62,959 nucleotides of DNA from Corynebacterium sp. HMSC074A01 (GCF_001831515.1 NZ_KV825619.1:161499-224457), one strand, 5' to 3'; counted from the first letter of the stretch, positions 48,739 to 59,699 are shown. Notes: generated by a model not told the origin, from the sequence alone. Made by a program: numbers and translations.

Positions 48739-49301
48739 TGGCGGACTTTAAGCGCCACGGAGCCCGCTACCGCGCACGTCGTCGCGCGGTAGACATCCTC
48801 TTTGAGGCGGAAACGCGCGACGTTGATCCGGTCGCGATTGTTGAAGACCGCGTCGAACTGGCGAAGAACCCGCAGAACTCAGTCGCGCCCGTCGCCGAGT
48901 ACACGCAGCAAATCGTGGCCGGTGCCGCTGAGCAGCTCGACGACCTGGATGACGCGATTGAGCGCTTCTTGGTCGACGACTGGGAGCTGTCCCGCCTGCC
49001 AGCGGTGGATCGCCAGATCTTGCGCGTGTGCGCCTGGGAGATCATGTTCAACGACGCGGTCGACGCGCCAATCTCCATCAAGGAGGGCGTGGAAATGGCC
49101 GCGGAGTATTCCGCCGCGCAGGCTGCGCCCTACATCAACGTGGTGCTCGACGGGGTCGCGCAGCGCGGACTCCCGGAGGCACCCTTCGCGGAGGAAGATG
49201 ACGCAGAGCCAGCCCAAAGCGCAGATGACGCGCAGCGAATCGTGACCGAGACGGTGGCCGAGGCCGCTGTCCCGCCCGCGGCGAGCCCGCAGGAACCCTA
49301 A
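48738..49301 (+). CDS. nusB: Transcription antitermination factor NusB
   Basis: An all-helical RNA-binding protein of 187 residues that works with NusE on rRNA operons. It begins with the Arg-rich stretch [20 protein letters not shown] and carries [11 protein letters not shown] and [22 protein letters not shown]-terminal acidic, Ala-rich extension of about 45 residues is longer than in many NusB proteins. Confidence 0.95.
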   Translation: MADFKRHGARYRARRRAVDILFEAETRDVDPVAIVEDRVELAKNPQNSVAPVAEYTQQIVAGAAEQLDDLDDAIERFLVDDWELSRLPAVDRQILRVCAWEIMFNDAVDAPISIKEGVEMAAEYSAAQAAPYINVVLDGVAQRGLPEAPFAEEDDAEPAQSADDAQRIVTETVAEAAVPPAASPQEP

Positions 49302-49323
49302 AAGCACCGCAAGGACACACCCA

Positions 49324-50166
49324 ATGGCAAAGGTTTCCATCGAAGAAGCACAGGCCTTCAAGGTCGGCCCGGATTTCCAGATCGACGATGTGGACCCGGC
49401 AGCCACCCCGGGCGTCAAAGACGTGGGGGAGGCCTTCGAAAAGTTCGACGATGAGCTTGGCGTGCTGCAGAAGAAGCTCTATGCCAACGGGCGCGCGGGC
49501 ACGCCGGGGACCGGCTCGGTGCTCTTGGTGCTCCAGGGGATGGATACTGCGGGCAAGGGCGGGATCATCCGCCACGTCATCGGCGGGACGATGGACCTGC
49601 AGGGCGTGCACATCAAGGCCTTCGGCGCGCCGACTGAAGAGGAAGCCGAGCACGACTTTCTGTGGCGGATCGCCCCGCACCTGCCGGAGCCTGGCCAAAT
49701 CAGCGTGTTCGACCGCTCCCACTACGAGGACGTGCTGGTCCAGCGGGTCAAGCAGATGGCACCGCCGGAGGAGATCGAGCGCCGCTACGGCGCGATCGTG
49801 GACTTTGAGGAGAAGGCTGCGGCGCAGGGCACGAAGATCATCAAGGTCATGCCGCATATCTCGCGCGAGTTCCAGGCGGAAAACCTGCGCGAGCGCATCG
49901 AGAACCCGGAGAAGCACTGGAAGTACAACCCGGGCGACATCGATGACCGGAAGTTGTGGACGCAGTACATGGCCGCGTACCAGATTGCGTTGACGCGCAC
50001 GTCGACAGATACCGCCCCCTGGTACTGCATCCCCTCCGACAACAAGAAGTACTGCCGCACCGTGGTCAAGACGCTGCTTGTCGACGCGCTCAAGCAACTC
50101 GATCCACAGTGGCCCGCCGCCGACTTTGACCCGGCGACGGAGCTTGCGCGGCTAGAGAACTCTTAG
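49324..50166 (+). CDS. ppk2: Polyphosphate kinase 2
   Basis: A PPK2-family kinase of 280 residues that moves phosphate between polyphosphate and nucleotides. Walker A is GMDTAGKGGIIRHV (about 72-85), Walker B FDRSHYEDVLV, and the lid module is ENLRERIENPEKHWKYNPGDIDDRKLW. The single-domain length fits class I or III; class cannot be decided here. Its stop codon overlaps the stop of the converging YbjN-like gene by 4 nt, and no terminator lies between. Confidence 0.94.
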   Translation: MAKVSIEEAQAFKVGPDFQIDDVDPAATPGVKDVGEAFEKFDDELGVLQKKLYANGRAGTPGTGSVLLVLQGMDTAGKGGIIRHVIGGTMDLQGVHIKAFGAPTEEEAEHDFLWRIAPHLPEPGQISVFDRSHYEDVLVQRVKQMAPPEEIERRYGAIVDFEEKAAAQGTKIIKVMPHISREFQAENLRERIENPEKHWKYNPGDIDDRKLWTQYMAAYQIALTRTSTDTAPWYCIPSDNKKYCRTVVKTLLVDALKQLDPQWPAADFDPATELARLENS

Positions 50167-50621
50167 CTCTCCGTTTCCTGGGCGGCCTCGCGGGCCGAGG
50201 TGATTTCCTCGATCAGGGCGTGCATTGCGTCCTGGCCGCGCATCAGCCCGTCGAGGCTGCGCTTGAGGGCGCTGGAGAGCTGCTCGTCGGTCATGCCGGC
50301 AGCGACCTGGTTCTCCGACTCCGTGCGGATAATCAGCGTGTCCGCCTTGTTGACAACAAGCGCGCGAGCGTCCAAGAAAGAGGAGTTGACCTGGTTTGCA
50401 GCCAGGTACACGGTGGGGTCCGGCGTATCGGACGGCGTTTCCGTTGCGGCGTCGGCGCGCGCGATGAGCACCGAGTCCAGCAGGACGAACAGCACGTTGT
50501 AGCCGTTGATGTTGGCATGCGCGGCGCGGCCGGAGGCGTCGGTCTGCACGGTGACGTCGAGGTCTGCGAGCGCGTCCACGACGCGGTCGATGGTGACCAG
50601 TTGTGTTGTATTAGTGCTCAT
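50163..50621 (-). CDS. YbjN-domain protein 1
   Basis: A 152-residue cytoplasmic protein with the YbjN fold (related to type III secretion chaperones), including RVVDALADLDVTVQTD near the start and ANINGYNVLFVLLDSVLIARAD. It lacks Cys and signal sequences. The start overlaps the end of the second YbjN-like gene by 11 nt, so the two are coupled. The function of actinobacterial YbjN pairs is unknown. Confidence 0.8.
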   Translation of the reverse strand: MSTNTTQLVTIDRVVDALADLDVTVQTDASGRAAHANINGYNVLFVLLDSVLIARADAATETPSDTPDPTVYLAANQVNSSFLDARALVVNKADTLIIRTESENQVAAGMTDEQLSSALKRSLDGLMRGQDAMHALIEEITSAREAAQETES

Positions 50622-51174
50622 CGTGCGGATCCTCCCAAGTGACGAGGGTGGGGAATGAAGTGGCCAAGAAGACGAAGGCCTGCAGCGTGGTGTCGATCGA
50701 GCTCATGATGAACGCACCGAGCTGGTTGTAGGATGCGCCGTGCGTGATGTCAAGCGTGCGGATCGCGCTAATCGCCAGGTGGTCTTCGCCCTGCTCGAAG
50801 AATCGCAGGGTGGGCGCGAAGTGCGTCTGGTTGTGCTCGTTGGTGGCGAGCAGGATGTGCGAGGCCATGTCCTTCGGAATCTTTCCGCGCCAGAGCGACT
50901 CGAAGATGAGGTGGTCGCTGTCGAATGCCACCACGATGGCGGCGTTGATGAAGCCGGAGCGCACCGTGCCGTCCTCGACGCGGTGCTCGAGGCCCTCGGC
51001 GCTGAAGATCTCGGCGACGGCCTCCGGGGTCACCTCCTTGAGCTCGTTGTTGGAGTCAGCCTGCGCTGCGGCGTTGACCTCGGCGACGGTCTCCGCGTCC
51101 GGGGCGCTCGGAAGCTCGGCCCCGTCCGCAGCTGACTGGGACGCGTGTGGGGGTGTCGTGTTGTTGCTACTCAC
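50611..51174 (-). CDS. YbjN-domain protein 2
   Basis: This 187-residue protein has an unstructured, Ala/Glu-rich N-terminus (1-50) and then the YbjN core with EIFSAEGLEHRVEDGTVRSGFINAAIVVAFD and LRFFEQGEDHLAISAIRTLDITHG. GTG 51174 was chosen because a -10 TACAGT (51182-51187) lies 7 nt before it, with no ribosome site between; GTG 51195 would fall upstream of that promoter. It is co-transcribed with YbjN-like gene 1 and diverges from the pyr operon. Confidence 0.8.
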   Translation of the reverse strand: MSSNNTTPPHASQSAADGAELPSAPDAETVAEVNAAAQADSNNELKEVTPEAVAEIFSAEGLEHRVEDGTVRSGFINAAIVVAFDSDHLIFESLWRGKIPKDMASHILLATNEHNQTHFAPTLRFFEQGEDHLAISAIRTLDITHGASYNQLGAFIMSSIDTTLQAFVFLATSFPTLVTWEDPHDEH

Positions 51175-51181
51175 ACAGACG

Positions 51182-51187
51182 ACTGTA
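51182..51187 (-). promoter_or_regulatory. -10 element of the YbjN pair (leaderless)
   Basis: TACAGT on the minus strand with 7 nt to GTG 51174. No -35 is clear. Confidence 0.5.
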
Positions 51188-51224
51188 CCTGCCACGCTTC
51201 GTCACGCGAGTGAGGCATAAGTGC

Positions 51225-51336
51225 TAAAATGCTGGGCAGTCTCAACAATCTTTCAGACCGGGACTCGGCCCGCAGTACGCGGGTTTTGCACAAGCATCCT
51301 TTAAATTCCGCACTGTGAGGCGGGGAAGGAGGCGAG
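51225..51336 (+). promoter_or_regulatory. pyr operon promoter and structured leader (PyrR-loop candidate)
   Basis: TAAAAT (51225-51230) is the likely -10, giving a leader of about 100 nt. In it CCCGC (51269-51273) pairs with GCGGG (51279-51283) followed by TTTT, a terminator-like hairpin; CGGG at 51259-51262 could instead pair with CCCG (51269-51272). Farther on, CCGC/GCGG (51308-51311, 51320-51323) closes a loop containing TGTGAGGC, which fits the core NGNGAGGY of PyrR-binding loops, next to the ribosome site AAGGAGG. This suggests control by PyrR and UMP. Confidence 0.55.
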
Positions 51337-51906
51337 ATGAGTGGAGATACCCGCACGACGGTGGAGCTGCTAAGCGCAGACGACGTCGCGCGCACGATCG
51401 CACGCATTGCGCACCAGATAATTGAAAAGACGGCGCTGGACACAGCATCGCAAGATGGTACCGCGCCCGTGCAGCTGCTCGGCATTCCCTCCGGGGGTGT
51501 GCCCTTGGCGCAGCGCATCGCGGCAGCTATTGAGGAATTCTCCGGGGTGAGCGTGCCCGTCGGTAGCCTCGATGTCACCCTGTACCGCGATGACTTGCGC
51601 GACAAGCCGCACCGCGCGCTGCGCCCGACCAGCATTCCTGCACCGCTCGATGGGGCGACGGTGGTGCTCGTCGATGATGTGCTGTACTCGGGGCGCACGA
51701 TCCGCGCTGCCCTGGACTCGCTGCGCGACATCGGGAGGGCAGAGACGATTCAGCTTGCCGTGCTGGTTGACCGTGGGCACCGCCAGCTGCCCATCCGCGC
51801 AGACTATGTGGGCAAGAACATCCCGACCGCGTTGAGCGAGGACGTGACCGTCACACTCACGCCGATCGACGCCGTTGACGCGGTCACGCTGCACCGGGAG
51901 GCATAA
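51337..51906 (+). CDS. pyrR: PyrR, pyrimidine operon regulator / uracil phosphoribosyltransferase
   Basis: This 189-residue PRTase-fold protein binds pyr mRNA with UMP and lowers expression of the operon. The PRPP motif is [19 protein letters not shown] (about 108-126), and [14 protein letters not shown] is the family's RNA-binding/nucleotide region. AAGGAGG precedes ATG 51337. It is the first gene of pyrR-pyrB-pyrC-carA-carB-pyrF, the usual place for a regulator of that operon. Confidence 0.95.
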   Translation: MSGDTRTTVELLSADDVARTIARIAHQIIEKTALDTASQDGTAPVQLLGIPSGGVPLAQRIAAAIEEFSGVSVPVGSLDVTLYRDDLRDKPHRALRPTSIPAPLDGATVVLVDDVLYSGRTIRAALDSLRDIGRAETIQLAVLVDRGHRQLPIRADYVGKNIPTALSEDVTVTLTPIDAVDAVTLHREA

Positions 51907-51909
51907 GAG

Positions 51910-52830
51910 ATGAAACACCTCATTGATATTGCAGACCTAAGCCGGGACGAGGCGCTTGCCATCATGGACGAGGCCGACCGCTTCAAGGAGGCCCTAGACG
52001 GCCGCGAGATCAAGAAGCTGCCCACACTGCGGGGCCGCACCATCTTCACCCTGTTCTACGAGAACTCCACCCGCACCCGCTCCTCGTTTGAGACAGCGGG
52101 CAAGTGGATGAGCGCAGACGTGATTAATATCTCCGCGTCCAGTTCCTCGGTGAAGAAGGGCGAATCGCTCAAAGATACGGCGCAGACGGTCGAGGCCGTC
52201 GGCGCGGACGCGATCGTGGTGCGCCACCCGGCTTCGGGTGCGGCGCAGCTGCTGAAGCAGTGGCTGCCGGGCACTTCGATCATTAACGCAGGTGACGGCA
52301 AGCACCAGCACCCCACGCAGGCCTTGTTGGACGCGGTGACCATGCGCCAGCGCATCGGCGAGATCGCCGGGCGCAAGGTGGTCATCGTGGGCGACATCGT
52401 GCACTCGCGCGTGGCGCGCTCGAACGTCGACCTGCTCCACCTGTTGGGCGCGGAAGTCGTGCTCGTGGCTCCGCCGACGCTTTTGCCCACTGGGGTGGAG
52501 CACTGGCCGGCGCGCGTGGCCTACGACCTGGACGCCGAGATTGCGGATGCGGACGTGGTGATGATGCTGCGCGTGCAGGCCGAGCGCATGCACGGCGGGT
52601 TCTTCCCCTCGCACCGCGAGTACGCCACCCTCTACGGCTTGAGCACGCAGCGCGCCAACCGGATGAAAGAAGGCGCGATCATCATGCACCCGGGCCCGAT
52701 GTTGCGCGGGATGGAAATCAACTTTGCTGTTGCGGAGCGCGACAACACCGCGGTGCTGCAGCAGGTCACCAATGGCGTCTACACCCGCATGGCCGTGCTG
52801 TTTACGCTGCTTGTGGGAGAGGAAGAGTAA
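51910..52830 (+). CDS. pyrB: Aspartate carbamoyltransferase, catalytic chain
   Basis: PyrB (306 residues) joins carbamoyl phosphate and aspartate. The carbamoyl-phosphate site is [10 protein letters not shown] (about 53-62), followed by [23 protein letters not shown] and [11 protein letters not shown]. No pyrI regulatory chain gene is present. It starts 3 nt after pyrR and is directly followed by pyrC. Confidence 0.97.
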   Translation: MKHLIDIADLSRDEALAIMDEADRFKEALDGREIKKLPTLRGRTIFTLFYENSTRTRSSFETAGKWMSADVINISASSSSVKKGESLKDTAQTVEAVGADAIVVRHPASGAAQLLKQWLPGTSIINAGDGKHQHPTQALLDAVTMRQRIGEIAGRKVVIVGDIVHSRVARSNVDLLHLLGAEVVLVAPPTLLPTGVEHWPARVAYDLDAEIADADVVMMLRVQAERMHGGFFPSHREYATLYGLSTQRANRMKEGAIIMHPGPMLRGMEINFAVAERDNTAVLQQVTNGVYTRMAVLFTLLVGEEE

Positions 52831-54147
52831 ATGGGAAAGCTCGTAATCAAAAACGTCCGTCCCTACGGTGAGGACGAGGTGCAGCTGCTTATCGACGGCG
52901 GCGTGATCCAAGCCATCGGTAAAGACCTCGGCCTCGATGAGACAGATGAGTCCTTCGAGGTCATTGACGCCGGCGGCAAGGTGTTGCTGCCGGGCCTGGT
53001 GGATATGCACGTCCACCTGCGCGAGCCGGGACGCGAGGACACGGAAACCATTGCCACCGGCTCCGATGCGGCAGCCAAGGGCGGGTTTACCGCGGTGTTC
53101 ACCATGGCGAACACCAGCCCCGTGATCGACCAGCCTTTCCTCGCCGACGCGGTGTGGGAAAAGGGCCAGGCCTACGGCAAGTGCGACGTCTACCCGGTCG
53201 GTGCGATCACGCAGAACCTGGAAGGCACACAGCTCAGCGAGATCGGGCTGATGAGCCAAGGACACGTCCGCATGTTCTCCGACGACGGCAAGTGCGTCAA
53301 CGACCCGCAGGTCATGCGCCGCGCGGTCGAATACGCGAAGGCCTACGACGTCCTGCTCGCCCAGCACGCCGAAGACCACCGCATGACCGCGGACGCGGTC
53401 GCCCACGAGGGCGAGACCGCGGCCCGGCTGGGCTTGGGCGGTTGGCCGCGCGTGGCGGAGGAATCCGTCGTCGCCCGCGACGTAATCATGACCCGCGACT
53501 ACGGCGGCCGCCTGCACATCTGCCACGCCTCGACCGAGGGCACAGTCGAGCTGCTGCGCTGGGCAAAGGAACAGGGCATCAGCGTCAGCGCCGAGGCGAC
53601 CCCGCACCACCTGCTGCTTACCGACGAGAAACTCGAGACCTACGACGGCGTCTACCGCGTCAACCCGCCGCTGCGCGAGCAGCGCGACACGATCGCGCTG
53701 CGCGACGCGCTGCTTGACGGCACGATCGACGTGGTGGCCACCGACCACGCCCCGCACGGCTCCGAGGACAAGTGCGTGGAGTTCGAGCACGCCAAGCCCG
53801 GCATGCTGGGCCTGGAGACCTCGCTGCCGATCATCGCGCAGGTCTTCGTGGAGTCCGGTCTGGCGGACTGGCGCTTCGTGGCGAAGGTGATGAGCGAGCG
53901 CCCCGCCGAGATCCTGCGCCTTGCAGACCAGGGCCGCCCGATCGCGGAAGGGGAGCCGGCCAACCTGGTGCTCGTCGACCCGGGTAAGGCGTGGACCGTC
54001 GAGGGCGAGAAGCTGCGCTCCAAGGCGTCGAACACCCCGTACGAGGGCACGGAATTTGCCACCAGCATCGCGTTGACGATGCTGCGCGGCGAGGTGACCT
54101 ACCGGGCCGGCGAGACTGAGACCGAAACCACAACCAGCACGAAGTAG
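52831..54147 (+). CDS. pyrC: Dihydroorotase
   Basis: A type I dihydroorotase of 438 residues that closes the pyrimidine ring. The metal-binding HXH is in [10 protein letters not shown] (about 58-67), and further ligands lie in [17 protein letters not shown] and VVATDHAPH. It starts on the base after the pyrB stop. A short Thr/Glu-rich tail ends the protein. Confidence 0.97.
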   Translation: MGKLVIKNVRPYGEDEVQLLIDGGVIQAIGKDLGLDETDESFEVIDAGGKVLLPGLVDMHVHLREPGREDTETIATGSDAAAKGGFTAVFTMANTSPVIDQPFLADAVWEKGQAYGKCDVYPVGAITQNLEGTQLSEIGLMSQGHVRMFSDDGKCVNDPQVMRRAVEYAKAYDVLLAQHAEDHRMTADAVAHEGETAARLGLGGWPRVAEESVVARDVIMTRDYGGRLHICHASTEGTVELLRWAKEQGISVSAEATPHHLLLTDEKLETYDGVYRVNPPLREQRDTIALRDALLDGTIDVVATDHAPHGSEDKCVEFEHAKPGMLGLETSLPIIAQVFVESGLADWRFVAKVMSERPAEILRLADQGRPIAEGEPANLVLVDPGKAWTVEGEKLRSKASNTPYEGTEFATSIALTMLRGEVTYRAGETETETTTSTK

Positions 54148-54166
54148 TTCAAGTAAGGAAGCAATC

Positions 54167-55342
54167 ATGACTGAATCTCGAATCCCTGCGGCCCTCGTGC
54201 TTGGCGACGGTCACGTTTACCGCGGCTACGCCTTCGGCGCCGTCGAGCCCGACAGCGACATCGACCCTGTCTACGGGGAAGCCGTGTTTACCACCGGGAT
54301 GACCGGCTACCAGGAGACCATGACGGATCCCTCGTACCACCGCCAGATCGTGGTGATGACGGCACCGCAGATCGGCAACACCGGCTGGAACGACGAGGAC
54401 AACGAGTCCCGCGACGGCCGCATTTGGGTCGCTGGCCTGATCGTGCGCGATCTTTCCAAGCGCGTATCGAACTGGCGCGCCGAGCGCACGCTGGAGGAGG
54501 AGATGCGTGCCCAGGGCATCGTGGGCATATCCGGAATTGATACGCGCAGCGTGGTCCGCCACCTGCGCAACGAGGGTTCCGCGCCGGCGGGCCTGTTCGT
54601 GGGGGAGGCGTCGCAAAGCGATGTCCAAGACTTGGTGGCGAAGGTCAACGAGCAGCCGACCATGGCTGGCGCGGACCTTTCTGCCCAGGTCAGCACTGAT
54701 GCGCCCTACACCATTGAGGCGGTGGGCGAGAAGCGGTTTACCGTCGTGGCCTACGACATGGGTATCAAGTCCGCCACCCCGAACCACCTGGCCCAGCGCG
54801 GCGTGGAGACGATCGTCGTGCCGGCGAACACCCCCTTCGAGGACATTGCGCAGTACTCGCCGGACGGCGTGTTCATCTCCAACGGCCCGGGCGACCCGGC
54901 GACCGCGGACGAGATGGTTGCGATTACCCGCAAGATTCTCCAGGAGAAGCTGCCGCTGTTTGGCATTTGCTTTGGCAACCAGATCCTCGGCCGCGCGCTC
55001 GGGCTTGACACGTACAAGCTGAAGTTCGGCCACCGCGGCGTCAACGTGCCGGTGAAGAACCACCTGACCTCCAAGATCGACATCACCAGCCAGAACCATG
55101 GCTTCGCGCTCGCCGCGCCCGAGGGCGTTGGTGCTGGCCAGACCTTCGACACCGAGTTCGGTCCGGCCGTGATCACGCATACCTGCCTTAACGACGACGT
55201 CGTGGAGGGCGTGGCGCTGGAAAACGGGATGGCGTACTCGGTGCAGTTCCACCCGGAGTCGGCCGCCGGCCCGCACGATGCGAACCCGCTCTTCGACCAG
55301 TTCATCGCGCTGATGAATGAGCACAGCCCGAACGCAAAGTAA
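54167..55342 (+). CDS. carA: Carbamoyl-phosphate synthase, small subunit
   Basis: The glutaminase subunit (391 residues) makes ammonia for CarB. The N-terminal domain starts ALVLGDGHVYRGYAFG; the class I amidotransferase domain has the nucleophile Cys in GICFGNQILG and the His/Glu pair in QFHPESAAGP. It is 19 nt after pyrC and 34 nt before carB. Confidence 0.97.
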   Translation: MTESRIPAALVLGDGHVYRGYAFGAVEPDSDIDPVYGEAVFTTGMTGYQETMTDPSYHRQIVVMTAPQIGNTGWNDEDNESRDGRIWVAGLIVRDLSKRVSNWRAERTLEEEMRAQGIVGISGIDTRSVVRHLRNEGSAPAGLFVGEASQSDVQDLVAKVNEQPTMAGADLSAQVSTDAPYTIEAVGEKRFTVVAYDMGIKSATPNHLAQRGVETIVVPANTPFEDIAQYSPDGVFISNGPGDPATADEMVAITRKILQEKLPLFGICFGNQILGRALGLDTYKLKFGHRGVNVPVKNHLTSKIDITSQNHGFALAAPEGVGAGQTFDTEFGPAVITHTCLNDDVVEGVALENGMAYSVQFHPESAAGPHDANPLFDQFIALMNEHSPNAK

Positions 55343-55376
55343 CCAGGAAGAACGAAAGTACTAGGGAGTATCACCG

Positions 55377-58300
55377 ATGAAACGAGAAGACATCAACCAC
55401 GTCCTGGTTATTGGCTCCGGGCCGATTGTGATTGGTCAAGCCTGTGAGTTTGACTACTCGGGTACGCAGGCGTGCCGCGTGCTCAAGGAAGAAGGGCTGC
55501 GTGTCACCCTGATCAACTCGAACCCGGCAACCATCATGACGGACCCCGAGTTTGCCGACCACACCTACGTCGAGCCGATTGAGCCGCACTACATCGACAT
55601 GATCCTGGAGAAGGAGGCGAAGCAGGGCAACCCTGTCGACGCCATCCTGGCAACGCTTGGCGGCCAGACCGCGCTGAACGCTGCGATCCAGCTGGATCGC
55701 CAGGGCATCCTGGAAAAGCACGGCGTTGAGCTGATCGGTGCGAACATCGACGCGATTGAGCGCGGCGAGGACCGCCAGAAGTTCAAGGACATCGTGGAGA
55801 AGATCGGCGGCGAGTCCGCCCGCTCCCGCGTCTGCTACACCATGGACGAGGTCCACGAGACGGTCGAAGAGCTTGGCCTGCCGGTAGTCGTGCGCCCGTC
55901 GTTTACCATGGGCGGCCTGGGCTCTGGCCTGGCCTTTACGATGGAGGACCTCGACCGCATTGCCGGCGGCGGCCTGGAGGCCAGCCCCGAGGCAAACGTG
56001 CTCATCGAGGAGTCCATTCTGGGATGGAAGGAGTTCGAGCTCGAGCTCATGCGCGACGGTGACGACAACGTCGTGGTCATCGCCTCGATCGAGAACGTTG
56101 ACGCGCTCGGCGTGCACACCGGCGACTCCGTCACCGTGGCACCCGCGCTGACGCTGACGGACCGCGAGTACCAGACGATGCGCGACCAGGGCATTGCCAT
56201 CATCCGCGAGGTGGGCGTGGACACCGGCGGCTGCAACATCCAGTTCGCAGTCAACCCGGAAGACGGCCGCATCATCACGATCGAGATGAACCCGCGCGTG
56301 TCGCGCTCCTCGGCGCTGGCATCGAAGGCGACCGGCTTCCCGATCGCCAAGATCGCCTCCAAGCTGGCCATCGGCTACACGCTCGACGAGATCACCAACG
56401 ACATCACCGGCGTGACCCCCGCCGCGTTCGAGCCGACGCTGGACTACGTCATCGTGAAGATGCCGCGCTTCGCCTTCGAGAAGTTCCCGGGCAGCGACGA
56501 CACGCTCGGCACCTCGATGAAGGCGGTTGGCGAGGCCATGGGCATCGGCCGCAACTACATCCAGGGTCTGAACAAGGTCATGCGCTCGATGGAGGACAAG
56601 CCGAACGGCTTCTGGACCCGCCCGGACGCGTACTTCGCCGAAGGCCGCGAGAACGACGTGGCCGCAGTGCTCGAGGACCTGAAGGTCCCGACGGACAAGC
56701 GCATGTACGACGTTGAGCTCGCCCTGCGCCTCGGCGCAAGCGTCGATGAGGTACACGAGGCCAGCGGCATCGACCCCTGGTTCCTCGCCGAGCTGCAGAC
56801 GCTCGTGGACTTCCGCCAGCAGCTTATCGACGCCCCCGTGCTCGACGCCGAACTCCTCCGCGAGGCCAAGGCTTACGGGCTCTCCGACGCCCAGATCGCG
56901 GCGCTGCGTCCGGAGCTGGCGGGCGAGGACGGCGTGCGTTCCCTGCGCTGGTCGCTGGGTATCCATCCCGTGTTCAAGACCGTCGATACCTGCGCCGGCG
57001 AGTTTGAGGCACAGACGCCGTACCACTACTCGGCCTACGAGATAGACCCGAACGCCGAGAGCGAGGTGGCCGAGACCGGCCGCGAGAAGGTCATCATCTT
57101 GGGCTCCGGCCCGAACCGCATCGGCCAGGGTATCGAGTTCGACTACTCCTGCGTGCACGCGGCGCTGGAGCTGTCGCGTATCGGCTACGAGACGGTGATG
57201 GTCAACTGCAACCCGGAGACCGTCTCCACCGACTACGACACGGCGGACCGTCTCTACTTCGAGCCGCTGACCTTCGAGGACGTCATGGAGATCTACCGCG
57301 CCGAGTCGGCCTCGGGCACGGTGGCTGGCGTGATCGTGCAGCTGGGCGGCCAGACCCCGCTGGGCCTGGCGCAGCGCCTTGCCGACGCGGGCGTGCCGGT
57401 GGTTGGTACGACCCCGGAGGCGATCGACTCGGCGGAGGACCGCGGCGAGTTCGGCGACGTGCTCGAGGCCGCAAACCTGCCGGCACCGGCCTACGGCACC
57501 GCGACCTCCTTCGAGGAGGCACGCGAGGTTGCAGCGGGCATCGGCTACCCGGTGCTCGTGCGCCCCTCTTACGTGCTCGGTGGGCGCGGCATGGAGATCG
57601 TCTACGACGAGACCAGCTTGCACGACTACATCGACCGCGCGACCGAGCTGTCGCCGGACCACCCGGTGCTGGTCGACCGCTTCCTGGATTCCGCGATTGA
57701 GATCGACGTCGACGTGCTCTGCGACGGCGAGGAGGTCTACCTCGGCGGCGTGATGGAGCACATCGAAGAGGCCGGTATTCACTCCGGCGACTCGGGCTGC
57801 GCCCTGCCGCCGATGACCATTGGTCCGGAGGACATCGCTCAGGTCCGCCGCTCCGCCGAGGCGCTCGCGCACGGCATTGGCGTCAAGGGCCTGATGAACG
57901 TGCAGTTCGCGCTGAAGGACGACATTCTGTACGTCATCGAGGCAAACCCACGCGCCTCCCGCACAGTCCCGTTCGTGTCCAAGGCGACGGGCGTGCACCT
58001 GGCGAAGGCCGCCGCCCGCATCATGATGGGTGCCACCCTTGCCGAGCTGCGCGAGGAGGGCCTCATCCCGACCGATTACGACGGCGGATCGCTGCCGCTC
58101 GACCACCCGATCGCGGTGAAGGAGGCGGTGCTGCCGTTTACCCGCTTCCGTCGCCCCGACGGCTCGCTGCTCGATACCATCCTCGGGCCCGAGATGAAGT
58201 CCACCGGCGAGGTCATGGGCCTTGCCCCGTCGTTTGGTGTGGCCTACGCGAAGGCAGAGGTTGCGGCCTTTGGCCCGCTGCCGACGGAGGGCACGGTGTT

Positions 58301-58721
58301 CGTTTCCGTCGCTAATCGCGACAAGCGCACGCTGATCTTCCCGATCCAGCGCCTGTTCACCATGGGCTTCAAGATCGTGGCGACCGCAGGTACCGCGCAG
58401 ATGCTGCGCCGCAACGGCATTGCCTGCGAGACGGCGCTGAAAGCGTCGGAGGTGCGCGAAGGCGGCGAGGGGACCTCGATCGTCGACCGCATCAGCGAAG
58501 GCGAGATCGACTTGATCCTCAACACCCCGGCCGGGTCCTCCGGCGCTCGCCACGACGGCTACGACATCCGTGCCGCTGCTGTGGTCGCGGGTGTGCCGAT
58601 CATGACGACGGTGCAGGGCGTGACCGCGGCCGTGCAGGGCATCGAGGCCATTCGCGGCAACGAGATCACGGTGACCAGCCTGCAGGAGCTGGAGCACGCG
58701 GGCGAGGAAGCGAAGGCTTAA
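55377..58721 (+). CDS. carB: Carbamoyl-phosphate synthase, large subunit
   Basis: The 1114-residue synthetase has two similar ATP-grasp halves. The first begins [26 protein letters not shown] sequence and the second [21 protein letters not shown] near residue 565. Each half has a PSFTMGG or [12 protein letters not shown] site. The C-terminal 140 residues form the MGS-like allosteric domain that senses UMP/ornithine in other bacteria. It precedes pyrF by 4 nt. Confidence 0.97.
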   Translation: MKREDINHVLVIGSGPIVIGQACEFDYSGTQACRVLKEEGLRVTLINSNPATIMTDPEFADHTYVEPIEPHYIDMILEKEAKQGNPVDAILATLGGQTALNAAIQLDRQGILEKHGVELIGANIDAIERGEDRQKFKDIVEKIGGESARSRVCYTMDEVHETVEELGLPVVVRPSFTMGGLGSGLAFTMEDLDRIAGGGLEASPEANVLIEESILGWKEFELELMRDGDDNVVVIASIENVDALGVHTGDSVTVAPALTLTDREYQTMRDQGIAIIREVGVDTGGCNIQFAVNPEDGRIITIEMNPRVSRSSALASKATGFPIAKIASKLAIGYTLDEITNDITGVTPAAFEPTLDYVIVKMPRFAFEKFPGSDDTLGTSMKAVGEAMGIGRNYIQGLNKVMRSMEDKPNGFWTRPDAYFAEGRENDVAAVLEDLKVPTDKRMYDVELALRLGASVDEVHEASGIDPWFLAELQTLVDFRQQLIDAPVLDAELLREAKAYGLSDAQIAALRPELAGEDGVRSLRWSLGIHPVFKTVDTCAGEFEAQTPYHYSAYEIDPNAESEVAETGREKVIILGSGPNRIGQGIEFDYSCVHAALELSRIGYETVMVNCNPETVSTDYDTADRLYFEPLTFEDVMEIYRAESASGTVAGVIVQLGGQTPLGLAQRLADAGVPVVGTTPEAIDSAEDRGEFGDVLEAANLPAPAYGTATSFEEAREVAAGIGYPVLVRPSYVLGGRGMEIVYDETSLHDYIDRATELSPDHPVLVDRFLDSAIEIDVDVLCDGEEVYLGGVMEHIEEAGIHSGDSGCALPPMTIGPEDIAQVRRSAEALAHGIGVKGLMNVQFALKDDILYVIEANPRASRTVPFVSKATGVHLAKAAARIMMGATLAELREEGLIPTDYDGGSLPLDHPIAVKEAVLPFTRFRRPDGSLLDTILGPEMKSTGEVMGLAPSFGVAYAKAEVAAFGPLPTEGTVFVSVANRDKRTLIFPIQRLFTMGFKIVATAGTAQMLRRNGIACETALKASEVREGGEGTSIVDRISEGEIDLILNTPAGSSGARHDGYDIRAAAVVAGVPIMTTVQGVTAAVQGIEAIRGNEITVTSLQELEHAGEEAKA

Positions 58722-58725
58722 GGCC

Positions 58726-59547
58726 ATGGCGCAGAGTGTGGACACCCAGCCCGGCTTTGGGCAGCAGCTTGTCGACGCCGGCGCGCACCACGGCAGGCTG
58801 TGCGTAGGCATCGACCCGCACGCCGCCCTGCTCGAGCAGTGGGGCCTGAGCGACAGCGTGGAGGGACTGCGCGAGTTCTCCCGCATCTGCGTGGAGGCCT
58901 TCGCAGGCCACGTCGCGCTGGTCAAGCCGCAGGTAGCGTTCTTCGAGCGCTTCGGCTCGCGCGGGTTCGCGGTGCTGGAGGAGACGCTCGCTGCGCTGCG
59001 TGAGCGCGACACGCTCGTGGTGGCGGACGCGAAGCGCGGCGATATCGGCTCGACCATGGCTGGCTACGCCGACGCTTGGCTCGCACCAGGGTCTCCGCTC
59101 GAAGCCGACGCGGTGACGCTCACGCCATATCTCGGCGTGGGTTCTCTCGCCCCGGCAATCGAGCTGGCGGCAGCTCACGGCAAGGGTGTGTTTGTCATGT
59201 CGGCGAACTCCAACCCGGAGGCGGAGGCCTTTCAGAGCTCGCTGATAGGGGAGCGCACGGTCGCCCAGTACATGGTCGATGGTTGCGCTGCCTACAACGA
59301 GGGCGCTGCTGTCGGTCACGTTGGCGTCGTAGTGGGTGCAACGGTGCAGCACCCACCCGTGCTCGAGCACCTCAATGCGCCGGTACTCATGCCTGGCGTG
59401 GGTGCGCAGGGCGCGACGATGGAGGACGTTGCCCGCATCGCCGGCGGGCAGGCGCAGCTGGTGATTCCGAACGTGTCGCGCTCCGTGTTGAAGGCTGGAC
59501 CAGACGTGGATGAACTGCGGAAACAGGCGCGCGACCTGGCGAAATAG
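58726..59547 (+). CDS. pyrF: Orotidine 5'-phosphate decarboxylase
   Basis: This 273-residue enzyme makes UMP from OMP. It is the longer type found in mycobacteria, with the catalytic Asp-Lys-Asp set in VVADAKRGDIGSTM (about 104-117), CVGIDPH near the start and MPGVGAQGATMEDV near the phosphate site. It closes the pyr run; pyrD and pyrE are not in this window. A hairpin follows its stop. Confidence 0.96.
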   Translation: MAQSVDTQPGFGQQLVDAGAHHGRLCVGIDPHAALLEQWGLSDSVEGLREFSRICVEAFAGHVALVKPQVAFFERFGSRGFAVLEETLAALRERDTLVVADAKRGDIGSTMAGYADAWLAPGSPLEADAVTLTPYLGVGSLAPAIELAAAHGKGVFVMSANSNPEAEAFQSSLIGERTVAQYMVDGCAAYNEGAAVGHVGVVVGATVQHPPVLEHLNAPVLMPGVGAQGATMEDVARIAGGQAQLVIPNVSRSVLKAGPDVDELRKQARDLAK

Positions 59548-59552
59548 GGTTC

Positions 59553-59581
59553 TTAGCGAGGGCGTTTGCGCTTTTCGCTAA
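59553..59581 (+). terminator. Hairpin after pyrF
   Basis: TTAGCGA (59553-59559) pairs with TCGCTAA (59575-59581), with an inner GCG/CGC step. It is followed by AAAAGCC, so it lacks a T tract on the plus strand. A weak or non-canonical terminator is possible. Confidence 0.4.
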
Positions 59582-59699
59582 AAAGCCTGGTAGTTTAGTT
59601 CCGTCAAAGCGTTGACGTGGCGAAATGCCGTACAGCGTGCGGTACGAGCTGCGGTGCCTTTCCCGGCACGTCATCAACGCGGCGGAATTAACCCAGTGC

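Noticed and set aside
55371..59057. A 1228-codon open frame on the minus strand opposite carB and pyrF
   Set aside because: It is antisense to well-conserved enzymes. The lack of stops follows from the third-position GC bias of carB, and no domain is recognisable.
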